The position numbers and the translations under genes were made by a program. From assembly GCA_000469685.2 (NCBI GenBank), contig LS997567.1, forward strand, positions 5,969,374-6,033,373: a stretch of DNA of 64,000 nucleotides, read 5' to 3'. Of the stretch, positions 23,801 to 53,900 are shown piece after piece (position 1 is the first letter of the stretch; each line of letters begins with the position of its first letter). The notes beneath the pieces are model-generated. The model did not search any database and was not told where the DNA came from. It worked only from the letters and a program-made list of their open reading frames with translations. This stretch comes from Haemonchus contortus. Taxonomy: Eukaryota > Nematoda > Chromadorea > Rhabditida > Trichostrongylidae.

Positions 23801-24290
23801 CTCTTTTTCGCGCCACGCTAACTCCGGCGCCAAATTACATATTTGAAACATTCCCATAATTTGTTTATTGGGCCTTCCAAATTCACAACAAACTATCCGA
23901 ATTGGGGCTAACTACATGGGTGTGTGGGGTGGTACCGTACTTTATGCACGTGAATCTCCTCATATGCAGATCTTGTCGACTTTGTGCCGTTCACTCGAAA
24001 AGCACTCTCGCTTTCAACAGTTGTTTTCGAACACATGTCTCGTTTTCAACAAAAGTTTGGACGGATTTGCTGTCCTGCTGTGCAACACAATGAGAAATGG
24101 ACAGGAAACTCGCCCAGACTCCTGTTCGTAGACCTCCATGTAACGAGTATTTCGCTGGCTTGGTGATATGAATAATCAGTTGTTACATGACAGGGCGATC
24201 TTTTCGAGCTCGTTTTTTTTTTCTGAAGTGGCTCATCTTATATCTGAAACATGATTTGTGTTGATCGAAAGTAGGCCTTAGCGCACGTTT

Positions 24291-24310
24291 TTACCTTTCA
24301 GGATTAGCTT
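24291..24310 (+). promoter_or_regulatory. Candidate spliced-leader acceptor of adenylate kinase copy 1
   Basis: TTTACCTTTCAG ends at 24301 and is followed nine bases later by the ATG at 24311, with an in-frame TAG in between. No upstream coding exon fits, so leader addition is the simplest reading. Confidence 0.5.
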
Positions 24311-35089
<10,779 letters not shown>

Positions 35090-35164
35090 TCCATTACCTT
35101 CTGAACTAACTTACACTACTCTATATGTCGCGTTAAGTATTCTGTTGATTTCTCGATACGGGTA

Positions 35165-35760
35165 TTGTTGGGTGGGTGTCGGGCCCATGTGTCGATGTTT
35201 ATGTCTATGCCTACGTATGTCTATCTATGTGCATGTATGTATGTGTAACTCCTGTCCCGTGCACTTGGAGCGTTCAAATTCTGTTCAATAATAATAATAG
35301 TGGATGGCAGGATCGGACCCTGCCCACTGGAGGCGAGGTTTGCGCGAAAATTTGTTTTTGGGGGGAAATTCGTAACTCCTGTTTCCTGTGACCCGGGACC
35401 TTTAAATTAGGTAAATGTCTAGGCGGCAGTATGGGGATGCTGTCGGGTGGAGGCAAGACTTGACTCCGTCCACGGGGGCGGCGTTTGTGCGGGGATTTGT
35501 ATTTGAGAGGAAATTCATGTGTTCTGTGACCTGGGGACTTCAAATTTGGTAGTGCAACAGGAGGCAGGATCAGAACATTAAGGGTAGGTGGTTGTCTCCG
35601 CTGACAGGAGGCGAGACGTGCGCAAAAATTGCTAATTTGGATCTGGGACCAAATTTGGAGCGAGTGCAGGCGGCAGATTTAAGACAATGATGGTAAGTAG
35701 TAGGAAGTGGCTGAACTGGATCCAGCTCGCTGAGGAGTAGGGGGATGTAGGGGGAGACAA
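35165..35760. repeat. Diverged minisatellite, ~110-130 bp units
   Basis: Begins with a TGTATG-rich stretch (35215-35245) and then repeats CTGTGACC(C/T)GGGACCTT, AAATT.GGTA and GGCGGCAGTATGGGG. Related units lie in innexin intron 5. Confidence 0.65.
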
Positions 35761-36171
35761 TGCGCGAAATAAGCATGATTTGTGTCAAAACACGCAGCCA
35801 AGTTGAAAAAAAAGGAATGAACCCAGCACACGAAGTGTGCCGGTGTGTGAGTTTCGCTGAATCTCAATAGCTACTATTTTTTTGAACTAGAGCTTTTAAA
35901 GATATTTTAAGTCATGGTTGGCTATGATTCCGCTAGAAAGGAATGAAATTCTTTTAATGCATCTTTGTAGGTGAAGGGGGTAAGCTGTCCTGGAGCTGTG
36001 AAGTGCAAGATTATGCTTTTCGCAGTTTCTCCTACGGAAAATAGATCACCATGCCACTCTCTGTATTTTTTGTAAGCTAAATGAATTGATAGATGAAATC
36101 TCACTCTTCATAAGATGTCTGAGCAATGATTCAGAGATTTTTATAGAGTCCTTTTTAGAACACCATCGACT

Positions 36172-40567
<4,396 letters not shown>

Positions 40568-40571
<4 letters not shown>

Positions 40572-41824
40572 GTTGATGCATGATTACTGCGGTTTTTGCG
40601 CCTTTCTTACGATACACTCTGAATTTTGGATTTGGTTTTTTGTAGAAATAACTACTGGTTTAGTTTGAGAGAAATGCGTTCATAAAATCATCTTCATAAT
40701 CGACATATGCTCTAGCACTTCGAAAAAGGCTGGAGGGCGGCAGACTCATTTCGCGATCTCAACGAACTTTTTGGCGATGACCATCAGCCAAAGCCAAGTT
40801 GAGAGATGGTTCAAGAGGGTAACACAAACCTTGAAGGTGAGGAGGGAAGAGGACGGCTATCGGATTTCAACGACCAGGCCCTTCTAGCGGTCATGGAAGA
40901 AGATGAAAGCATGACGACGCGGATGCTAGCCGATAAGTCTGATGTCAACCAGTCGACGGTCGTCCGTCGTCTCAAAAACTTGGAAAGGTGTGGAAATTGA
41001 GTGGATGGGTCCCTCACGATCACTTCGGCAGCAATAAAGCAGAACGAGTTCGCGTTTTTAACTGATTTGCTGCAGCTGAGTGAGCGAGCTCCCTTCTTGA
41101 AGAACCTCGTCACGGGTGACGAGTCATGGATACTCTTCAAAAACGTCAGAGGGAAGAAGGTGTGCGTGTCTCCATGTGTTGGTCCAAAAGGAACATCAAA
41201 AGATATTCACTGCAAGAAGGCTATGTGATGTGTATGGTGGGACAAAAGCGGAATCATCCATTGGGAAATCATCTAAAACGGCTTTTGCTATTGGTGGAAT
41301 GACAATGATGAAAGACAACAGTGTTGGATCCCGGACAAGAATGGTAAGCGGCAATGCAACCTTACCAGTGTGAGCGCCTTCACGCTGCAATCGAAGTGAA
41401 AACCTCGAAAGAAGAGCCATATCGTCTACCCCATGACAACGCTTGTCCTCATGTTGAACATCGTGTCGTCGAATCCATCGCCAGTAAGGGATGGGATCTG
41501 CTTCCACATCCACCATATTCACCGACAGAAGCTCCTACGGATCATCACTTCGATCGCTGAAAAATTGACCAGCGAGTAAAACCTACGGCGAATTGGATGA
41601 CTCGGTGGCCGATGTCAAAGCGTGGATCGTCTCCAAGGAAAAAAGAAAAACAGAACTTCTTCGCCCGTGGAATTGATCGACTGCCTAGCAAATGGGAAGC
41701 AGTTTTTGAAGTAGATGATGACTACGCTCCAGAGTAACTATTTAAGTTTTTCGTTAGATATTTTTGTCGTTTTTATTGGATAAAATTTATTGCAAAAAAT
41801 CCGCAATATTATGCATCAACCTAA
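40568..41824 (+). mobile_element. Degenerate mariner transposon, 1257 bp
   Basis: Inverted ends TTAGGTTGATGCAT(G/A)AT. A TA follows the right end (41825-41826); the left side has TG instead of TA, probably mutated. Transposase fragments read LADKSDVNQSTVVRRLKNL (helix-turn-helix) and LVTGDESWILFKNVRGKKV (first Asp, near 41112), with further blocks in another frame. HDNACPHVEHRV (second Asp) is followed by PYSPTEAPTDHH, where the usual PDLAPSD is altered. The element lies between kinase copies 2 and 3. Confidence 0.92.
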
Positions 41825-41936
41825 TATTTTTTGTAAGCTAGATGTATTGGTAGATGAAAGCTTTTTTTCGTGAGATGTCTGAGCGTTGATTCAGTAATTA
41901 TTGTAGTCTTTTAATTTAAGAACATCTTCATTGACT

Positions 41937-44537
<2,601 letters not shown>

Positions 44538-44645
44538 GAATTGTAGTAGTACAGCGAGCAGAAGGTGCGTAGATGATCGGCCCACATCCATTCTAGAATG
44601 TGGTATTTGTAGGTATACATTTGAAGATTGTACTTATAATTGCTT

Positions 44646-44651
44646 AATAAA
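44646..44651 (+). terminator. Polyadenylation signal of kinase copy 3
   Basis: AATAAA 109 bases after the stop. It could end transcription of the whole cluster. Confidence 0.65.
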
Positions 44652-45610
44652 GTTCTATTTTGACACCTCTCCTGTGCTATGTTTGCAAAGGACATCGGAT
44701 CGGCGAGAGCCTCGGGTGACGAAAAACAGTGGTTAATATGAGTGGGAGGCGAAACGAGCCACTATCTATATTTTTTGTTTCACTTGCAGTTCTTCATTTT
44801 TACTAGTGACAAGTATACCACTGATCCCAAGAGTTAATTCCCAGATTGGCAAAATTCCGTTGACAGGAGCTCCCACTTCGCATGCATGAGGGTCAATGTA
44901 AAACATAATTTTTTGAAGCGAAATATGCCAATCTGTAGTAAAGACAGACACCCTTCGATGTTCACCTACGCCATCTTAAAACATGGGATCCGAATGGAGA
45001 AGTTCTATTGCATCATGACTTGTAGAACACCGTCTTCTATACTTATAGACCGAAAACCAGATTAATTCTACTTGGACACGTTACCAGGAGGTGGTCTAAC
45101 TATGATTCAAAGGGAAGGGTGACAAGGAAAATCACCAGGAAATACCCATATGAGTTACCCAGTATTTTAGCCCTGCATCCCAGAAGCCGGTAATTTGGTG
45201 CGGCAAAAATCTGAAAATTTTGCTGACTTTTTCGCAGCCTTTATAGACCACTAAGTATACAACAAAGTACGTTTCTGGAAGAAGCAACATGACTACATCA
45301 CGCTATTCTGACAGTTACGAAAATCCTTCGAACATGTACAGCTATTGACTTCAAAATCGAGAATAATAAAGTTTGAGAGTCTGTAGTTACTTTATTCCTC
45401 CGTTATACCTTAACTTTTTGAGAGTTGTGAGCACGATGTAATCAATTTTCCAAAAGCGAACGCACAAGATTGAAGCCGGACCGCGTCCTTGAATATGGAG
45501 CATCTTAAAAATATGTATGTGTTGATAGTTTCATTGAAAGCTGAACCTGTACGATGACAAAAGAAATGGATTCTAAGGCTCATGTATTATAGAGCGATTA
45601 TAGAGCACAA
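44652..45610. other. Intergenic, no feature seen
   Basis: AT-rich; no open frame of note and no repeat recognised. Confidence 0.4.
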
Positions 45611-46017
45611 GGGTGAAAATGTAGTTGGGGAGGGGGCACCCATCCGAAGGACAGTATATCAAGAAATGAACCCAGTCTAACGTGTTAGTCCTTGTTATAT
45701 TAGCACTGTATCGGATGCGTAGAGAATGATGGGAACCGACCACCTTAACTCTTTTAAGCGGTTCCAGCTAAGGAAATTCAGTTTCCCAAATAAGCCTAGG
45801 TAGGGTAGGGGCACCTGGGTGGCTGGGATGATTACCACCTGCAAAAAAAAAGGAAAAAAGAAAGGAAACTTGCCCACCGCGATGTTCCTTCCCTGCGAAA
45901 GCCCTTATTCAAAAACTGGCATGTCCGTGATGTAACACGGCATAACGCGTTTCATTGAGTTCATTTCTTGATATACCAGCCATTGAATGGGTGGCCCCCC
46001 TCAACTACATTTTCACC
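45611..46017. repeat. Inverted-repeat element with ~60-bp arms
   Basis: Arms 45611-45671 and 45959-46017 are complementary: GGTGAAAATGTAGTTG with CAACTACATTTTCACC, and TATATCAAGAAATGAAC with its complement. They enclose a 287-bp interior. Confidence 0.75.
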
Positions 46018-46192
46018 GAGCACAAGCACTAATATTCCTAATACCAATAAAGCCTCTGTTATATACACAGAGACGTTAAGAATTGTCTATACATGTTCTA
46101 GTATGCAAACATTTAAAACAAAGTTGAAAGATATGAGGGAAGCTCTGTTGATGAATCCTTACTATATATAATCCACAAGTTTGGTGTGTTTG

Positions 46193-46243
46193 TCTGTATG
46201 TATGTATGTATGTATGTATGTATGTTTGTTTGTTTGTTTGTAT
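46193..46243. repeat. TATG/TTTG microsatellite
   Basis: Eight TATG units followed by four TTTG units at the left side of the minisatellite region. Confidence 0.9.
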
Positions 46244-46639
46244 GTCACACAATCCGGTTTTACCTGAAAAATCACCTTTAGAGATCGGGACAAGTTCGGG
46301 ATGGGTGGAGCCCAAGAAAAAATTAATAGAGCACATACGAGCTCTGCGGGGCTCCGCCCACGGGGGGCGGGGCAAGCGCCGGGATGGGCGGTGCCAACAG
46401 TAAAACATCTTATTTTTGCTTCGAAAAACTCCAGACACCGGGAAAAAATGTTCAAAGGTGGGGATTGGGTCAAGAAACCAGACGGTGGAGACCCACGCAC
46501 TGTGGGCGGAGCTTTCTCAAAATGGGCGGTACTTTTTAGATGTGTTCATAACTCGATTCAATTAAGGCGCAGAGGCCAAGAAAAAAAATAAAAAGAGTGA
46601 GCAGGGCCTTCTGCGTGCTGGGCATGCGTAAGCTTAGCG

Positions 46640-47350
46640 AAGCCCCGCCCACGGTGGGCGGGGCGTGCGTTAAGGTGAAAGCTACTTTCCAAAAACGAGT
46701 GTAGCTGCGTTCGGAAACGTTCTGGGATGCGGCAAAAAGGTATTAAGGTGTAAAAGAACAAATGTGGTCAAATTCCAGAAGTGGGCGGGGTTGGCACCAA
46801 AGTGGGCGGAGCTTAGATCAAAAATGTATAACTCTTTTCAGAAACGTTTTGGGATGCGGCAAAAAGGTACTAAGGTGCAAAAGAACAAATGTGGTCAAAT
46901 CCCAGAAGTGGGCGGGGCTGGCACTAAAGTGGGCGGAGTTGACACTAAAGTGGGTGGGGCTAAAACAAAAATTTATAACTCTGTACAGAAACGTTCTGGG
47001 ATGTGGCGAAAAGGTATCAAGGTGCAAAAGAACAAATGTGGCCAAACCCTCGAAGGGGGCGGGGCTGGCGCCAAAGTGGGCGGAGCTTAGATCAAAAATT
47101 TATAACTCTATTCAGAAACGTTCTGGGATGCGGCAAAAAGGTATTAAGGTGTAAACGAACAAATGTGGTCAGATGCCACAAGTGGGCGGGATTGGCACTA
47201 AAGTGGGCTTACATAAAAATTATAGAGTCTCTTCAGATGCGTTTTATAACGAGGGGAAAAGTTGTCTGGAGGTAATAAAAGTAATGCGGTTCGAGGTCTG
47301 AAGTGGGTGGAGTTTGCAAAGAGAGGGGCAGAGCTAAGATCAAAAATTTA
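46640..47350. repeat. GC-rich tandem repeat, ~127-149-bp units, 4-5 copies
   Basis: CAGAAACGTT(C/T)TGGGATG recurs with spacing of about 127, 149 and 127 bases. Each unit holds AAAGAACAAATGTGG and one to three GTGGGCGGGGCTGGCAC-like blocks; the 149-base unit gained an extra block. A hairpin GCACGC-AATA-GCGTGC at 47856-47871 and the TATG microsatellite flank the region, which could be the body of a small rolling-circle-type element. Confidence 0.75.
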
Positions 47351-50300
47351 TACATCCGTCCTTCACACTAACCCTGACCACATAGGTGTACAACTAGGGG
47401 ATACCTCTAAACTCTTTCAAAAATTAGGCTAAAAAATTTCAAAAAGTTTGCATCCATGTTTCCACACACACAATAGTCCCTTCTACCTAGAGCGAATGAC
47501 TACATTAACTGTAGACCTCATGAAATAAATTCTACAACATCCCCGGCCATACAGGCGCATACCCTATAAAGACGTGTAAATCCCTACAACTACCGAAAGG
47601 GGCCCTCCTTTTAAAGTTAGAGTCCATGGCCACACACAGCCCAAACTACGCAGCATTTCTTCGACTACATGGACTGCAGAGGTATTTGATTTGTATTCAT
47701 CGGAGTACTCTTTTTGGCCACACACGGCCCCATCTCACTTCCCAAAAAAACGATGGCCGCTACAGAGGTGTCAGGGAAGAGGCTCAGATGATAAAGTTCT
47801 GTAATGAAAATCAGAAGCTCATGTGGTTCCGTCCCTTGGTCAGAGCCCCTAGCGCACGCAATAGCGTGCTTAGCCGCCTTGTTAATATAGAAAAGAATAC
47901 ATCGCTATCAGTATAGCATATATATAAAAACAATTTTATATGCTTTTATACGAGTTTTCCATCATAATTTCAACAACATCAACATTTTAGTTGATGGTGT
48001 TATCAAGGTACACAACAATAAGCATCTTTACCAATTGTACAATTTCTTATTCACACTTATCCTCACTTAGTGATATACCTTCGCCCACTTCCTTTATCCA
48101 CCAACCCCAAACCACTGAAGAGCCTCAGGGGTCGGCGGAGACGGTGGTTCGTCTGATGAGGACGTTAAATGAGTAATTTTCAAATTTGTTTGGTTACTTT
48201 GTTAAACTGTTCATTTGCTTATGGTTTTCTATGTGCTCCAGTGTCAATTTGTGAAACGTCTTTTACAAGTAGGAGTTTCTGATAATTTCTAACATTACCA
48301 CGATGTCACATTGCCCTACAGCCCTTCTCTCACTCCTCACCTTCTTTCTCTATTTACCGAATAGTGAATGATTTTTCACAAATCTCTATCGGATATATGC
48401 CGAACGATTTCGCTCCGTCTCAGGTGCATTTCGAGCGGCTAGCCTTGGCCGTGGGGTCGCCTACCGGGGGAATGAGGTCAATCGCCGTTCAATGCGTCCG
48501 CTACGACATATCAAAAACGTTTTTGTTGCATTTGTTTCGTCTAGAATTCCATGACGATACCTCATGGGATCGATCTTTTATTCTCGTCTTCGTCAATGCC
48601 TCCTGTCCCTCTTAAAACCGGCACCTAAAAGCTCGCCGTTCGTTACGATCCTGTCTCAGCCAGCTTTGTTGTCTGTCTGTTGTCTCTGTGTTGTCATTCA
48701 TTTTCCAATAAATGTAATCGATTTTTATAGAATCATAATATTTGCATTTGTGCAGGAAGCAAATGTAATTAATTAGACCTAACTAAATAGGTTCATAAAT
48801 TTTGACAGCTGTGTTACGGGTAAGATTTGGTGTTCGTCGGAGATCGTAATCGGAATGAGTATTCCGCTTCGTTAGCATACACCACCGGATTGAGGCTCTC
48901 AGCTATAGTGATTAGCGTAGGCCCTCTATTCATCGCATTTGGACATCCTGCTACTTTGCCAAGCAAACTGGTAACCCAGGACGGCCGTGTAGGCGACAAG
49001 CTTGCGATCTGTGATTGTCGTTGGTCCTTGTTCTCGTCTCCAGTGAAACGCGTTTCAACATTTCGATTTCGAAATCCGGCCTATGTCGAACAGCGAATTT
49101 CTTCATAACGTCTGTTATCACGGCTTGCTCTTCATAAAGCTTTTGTTCTCCGAATGACTTCCTCGATCGGCGCGGTCGATTCCGACTACGAATCGCATGC
49201 ATTTCACTCTCACCTTCTTGAATCCAAACCTAGCGTTGTGCGTGTCATCGCGAATTTGGCCCACTTTGGGGCCTATTGATTACGGCCCTTTCACTGCCTA
49301 TTCAACTGATTCAGCCTAACCATTCGGGAATGACATCATCGACCTATTCCATTTCATCGTTGTTATCCAATTAGGGGAGCCGCTCCGTGGGTGTTCCTTC
49401 CCAGATTGTTATCCTTAGATCGCTGTACGATGCGGAGCGTCTCTTAACATGTTATTCAATTAATTCCCGTTTTTGTTCAAGGGGGGTTTACAGCGTACAC
49501 ACTGTTGATCAAGCAGGAAAGCTTAACATCCTAACCATTGCAGTCTTTCAGGATCAAAACTTCGTGATCCTTTCACAATCCTCTCGGTGCCATTAGCAAA
49601 GGCTGGGTATTCATGGGCTGGACTAAACTCGAGTAGAATTGAATCTATTCTACATATAGAGAATCTTGCGGAGAGGGCTATGTTTTGGAGAGGGAGCCTC
49701 ATTTTGGTTGACTTTCCTGTTATAACGATTCCAGGTCTGAGCTCATGCACGGCTACTTTAAGATGACCCCTGTAGGGGTTAATCTCTTTGGTTTACTCGG
49801 AATCGCCTGGCAACACTTCTTACGGTAGTTTATACCGTATTCAACATTTCCGAAAGGTGGGCCAAATCTCACACTCATACCGTAGTTGGTTGGTCTCTTG
49901 TGGAGTCTACGTATTTGTGTAAACACTCACGTCTAGCAGTTCATCAGCACTTTTTCAAGTTCTGGACTTTCGCATCAGTTACAGCTGTGATCTTCGTCCC
50001 TACTAATCAGTGACCGGTGACCAAATATCGTCGGATGGGATAGCGACAAGTGACGAGACTGCCGCGCACATAGCCCAGGGGTCACATCCTGGATTTAGAT
50101 CGTGCATCACCATTACACATCCTTTCTTTGAGTAATTTGAATAGTAACTAGGGACATGGACCTGGGGTAGCTGTCTAGGGAATTGCGCTTCCCAGACTCC
50201 ATGTCGGAGTATAAAGATTACATTGATAAGCCGGAAGTATGTATATACTTATAGAGTATACTACAAGTTCGTCCACGTTCGTCGCAGGCACTGCAGAAGG

Positions 50301-50930
50301 GCAGAATGTCCTGAAAATCCATTCTATCCCATACGTCTCCCATTCAAAAATTGGTGGGCTGGGTGTGCGCCTTGTGGGCGGGGCTAATCCCATGAATGGT
50401 GAACTAAGCCCTATTCCTTTCCTGGAAATAGGGTTTTGGTCGACAAAGGCTTGAGAGTCATAGTTTATCTCATAGAAGTTGCTGTCTGCTCGTTTCAATC
50501 ATTTTTGAATGCCTCTACATCGACGTCACTGTATATCTTGACTTTCTTTCCAGTTGATTCATTCGCTTACTGATTTTTTGAATTAGTTATCCTTCTGGGT
50601 TGACCAATTTTACTGGTCCACTCCTACCTAAGACCAGCGTCGCCCATAATTTTCGTCCCAGTTTCGCTGTTCTCTGCACTTTCCGCGACGACATGTCGGA
50701 GGCTAACTGGCTCAGTCGAAAAAAGGCCAGTGAATGGATTTGTTGCATGTCCATGTGGAACATTTACCTGCAGAGGGCGAAGGACTGCTACGGATTGAAT
50801 TGACCGAACTCATTCAAATAATTTTGCCTTCACGCGATTAACTCTCTTACTGAATACGTTCTGAGTTGTTTCTGAGAACAATTTGGTTGTTTATCGATTT
50901 TTTCACAAATGTAATATGTTCAAATCTTTT
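47351..50930. other. Intergenic, no confident feature
   Basis: Open stretches at 48364-48615 and 48827-49108 have no recognisable family and no consistent splice structure. A decayed tRNA-like B-box context (CCCAGGGGTCACATCCTGG, near 50080) suggests an old SINE. GTGGGCGGGGC near 50376 resembles the minisatellite unit. Confidence 0.35.
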
Positions 50931-50938
50931 CCAGGGCC
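50923..50938 (+). promoter_or_regulatory. Candidate spliced-leader acceptor of the PTR gene
   Basis: TCTTTTCCAG ends at 50934, four bases before the ATG at 50939, with no upstream coding exon. Confidence 0.5.
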
Positions 50939-53900
50939 ATGCCCTCATTACTGTCCGAATATGGCAAGAAGTTTGAAGATTGGATGGTATTGATGTTCTA
51001 TCAATACGGTTTAGTATTGGGAAAGCATCCATTTTGGTTTTTATGGGGTCCACTAATTTTCACTGCATGCTGTACACCTGGCCTATTCTTTCTGAAAATC
51101 AATCTCGATCTCTACAAACTTTTTGTACCTACGGATGCACCTGTAAGTATCACTCACAAGTTTTTTTTTTTCACCAAGTATTGCCTGATTTTTAGTAATA
51201 AAGTAATTTTCAAGGTCCGGTACGAATTCGAACGTGGTCAGGAGTTCAATAGGATGCCTGCTGGCAACCTATCGGTAGAGCCGGGACAGTGGAAGAAACG
51301 TCATCAAAAACGTCTACCTCGTGACGACGGTTACTTCTTTGAAGATGTAGAAATGGAACGGCTTCGACGGGACCTCGAACTGATGATGGCAGCGGCACCG
51401 TTGGATGAGAACATTACTCGATTCAGACGCGATGCAAAAATGGATCCCCACAAGGAGGAAATGACTAAAAAATCGCACACACGCAAATCCACAGGTAAAT
51501 AATTCAGTTAACGTGTGCGCGCCTCTTTCGAATTCTGAAGTAATCTGAACCAGTTACCTGTTGTCCGATCGGACTGCAACCATAGTTATGGGCGTTGCTC
51601 TTGTGATGTCAAGTAATTTGAAAATGGTTTCGCGCGGTTCAAGTAGCCGCGTCATTCATGATGCAATCAATACGTATCCTTGACGATTGGGGAAGTAGTG
51701 CTAATAAGCATGGTCATCTGACGGTCACTGTACTATAATACAGCTTATACTTGCATTTGAACGAAACTTAAGAAAGTCCAAAAAAGACTTCCCAAAAGAA
51801 AAAGCACGAAGTAGGAGTTGGGCGGTTCCGCCTCCATTTCTGCTAAGAATATTCTGAAACCAATTTTCATTTTTTAAAAATTTCTTGAAATGCGGGTGTT
51901 CGAATCACCAAACTTTCTGACCCCGTCCCTTCATGGTAATTAACCCTCTTGGTCTTGAGAAAATCGAAAATTAAAATATAAGAAAAAATCACGAGTCTTG
52001 GGGAAGTCTTCGAAATGGGTTTCAATATTTAAAAATATTATACAAGAATATCAGGTCAAAATGTAAAAATATAGCGAAATGGCCAGTGATCATTTGCGAT
52101 AAATTTTGGTTGTTTGTGGATTAATCCAATGCAACGAAGCAGCGGAATCGATTGCAACGCGATGCAATCGATTCAGTGTGTCACGTGACTGAACTCAAAA
52201 CGTTGAACTGGTTTAGAACTTGTTTGTTCTTTGTACCTTGATTGTTCCAATTACAGCACCTATGAAGGATGATATACTGCGATTCTATGTGGTACATAAG
52301 AACTTCGATAACTTACTACAATCAAAATACTTGGGTCCACTGTATGACTACACAAACAAGATGATGAAGGTGACAACTGAATACAAAGGCGAACAGTACT
52401 ACTTGGAAGATTTCTGTAAAAAGGATGCTGACCAAACGGTGAGCGGCACCCTGCACCCTTGGGAATTTCGAGTTAATTCCATGGCGTATTTTTAGGAATG
52501 TGACAATCTGTTAAACGTATGGATCAAACATGCGGATGTACTGTTCAAAGATGGCAAAGTCAAAACGAATCCGAATCTTCAGCTTTCGTACCCTGTCCTT
52601 TACCTATTCAACAGGCCAAAGGATATCGGAAACGTGAGTAAAATTCAATGATCGTCACGGTTGTAGTGCCCTGGTGGGGCTTCAGAAAAAAAACCGTCAC
52701 GACTGTTCTTTTTGAGGTCATTTATGGTGTCGATGTTAAAGGAGAGAAAAACGAGATCCAAGGAGCGAGAGTGCTGACACTACATTGGTTTGTCCAGATT
52801 TACACCCCATCTTTTTACTTGTCCTCAGCTTTCGTCTAAAGGCACAATTCACGATAAAATGGTTTCTGAGATCCCGAGATCTCCCCCCCCCCCTTCCCCC
52901 TAGAATAAACATTTGGTTCTCACCTTTAACTCGTGGGGCATAAATAAATTAAAAATGGCCTCGACGGCCTCGACGGAGCGTTATAAGGACTTCAGGACCG
53001 GCTCGACCGGCGTACACGCCCAAAATTGGCCGTGTTATCATGACCTTGCTTGGACTGCACCATTTACAATGAGGCGTGAGGACGCCGACGAATAGTGCGC
53101 GTACGTGGGAGACACCCAGACGATTCCAGACCCATGACCGTGCAGCCCCTTTCCAGTTACTTCTTTGAAGCCTTGTATTTTTTGTATCCGCTCATTTTTT
53201 GCACTATCTCTGCGCCATAAGTTCCACTTATTAAAGTTAAAAGTTGGTAAGAGGTAAAGGTTTGATACCTCAGATTATCGTGAACTGGTCTTCAGAAGAA
53301 ATGCAACTATAAGTCAATGGAATTTTGCGGGTTCAGGTTCGTACAGTTCCCCGGAACCCCAGAAAACAATGCGGCATATTTCGCCTACAGAGAGGCTCTC
53401 ATGGATTTCTGGCACAAAGTGATGGCAGAGACTGAATTCGAATTCATCCCGCACAAGTTGGTGGTTTTCGTTATTTCAAATACTTTCGTTCAGCTTGATT
53501 TTGTGGCCCTGAAACAGAAACAGATTGCCGAGCAGGCTTCACCAGTTGTGCACTTTTCACTAGTATTGGCTTCACGTATCGATGTTGTGTATGGTCCAGT
53601 ATTGATTAGGTGTTTATTAGAAATATTGTCTCGTTTTCCAAAACTCAGGTTTGTAGCAAGCATGAGATTCAAGCATACCGTAATAGATTCCTTTCTTTCT
53701 GTACTCGTCCTATTCAACCCTCTAAAAGGTCGAATTCTCTGATCACGGACGAAGTCCTACCTGTGCCTTTTTCTTTGAAGACTTCTATGACTCTGTCGAC
53801 CCCTCACCCATCCTGCCACTGTTACTATTATCAGTAGTCATTATCATTCATTACTAACGACTATCATTCACGACTCTCTTGCTCATTTATTCAACCTACT

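Noticed and set aside
46762..47275. Repeat proteins in the tandem array
   Set aside because: All three frames are open for the same reason (repeat units without stops), so there is no evidence of real coding.
48364..49108. Possible gene between the kinase array and PTR
   Set aside because: Frames lack matching splice sites and recognisable motifs; a lone AATAAA near 48707 is not enough.
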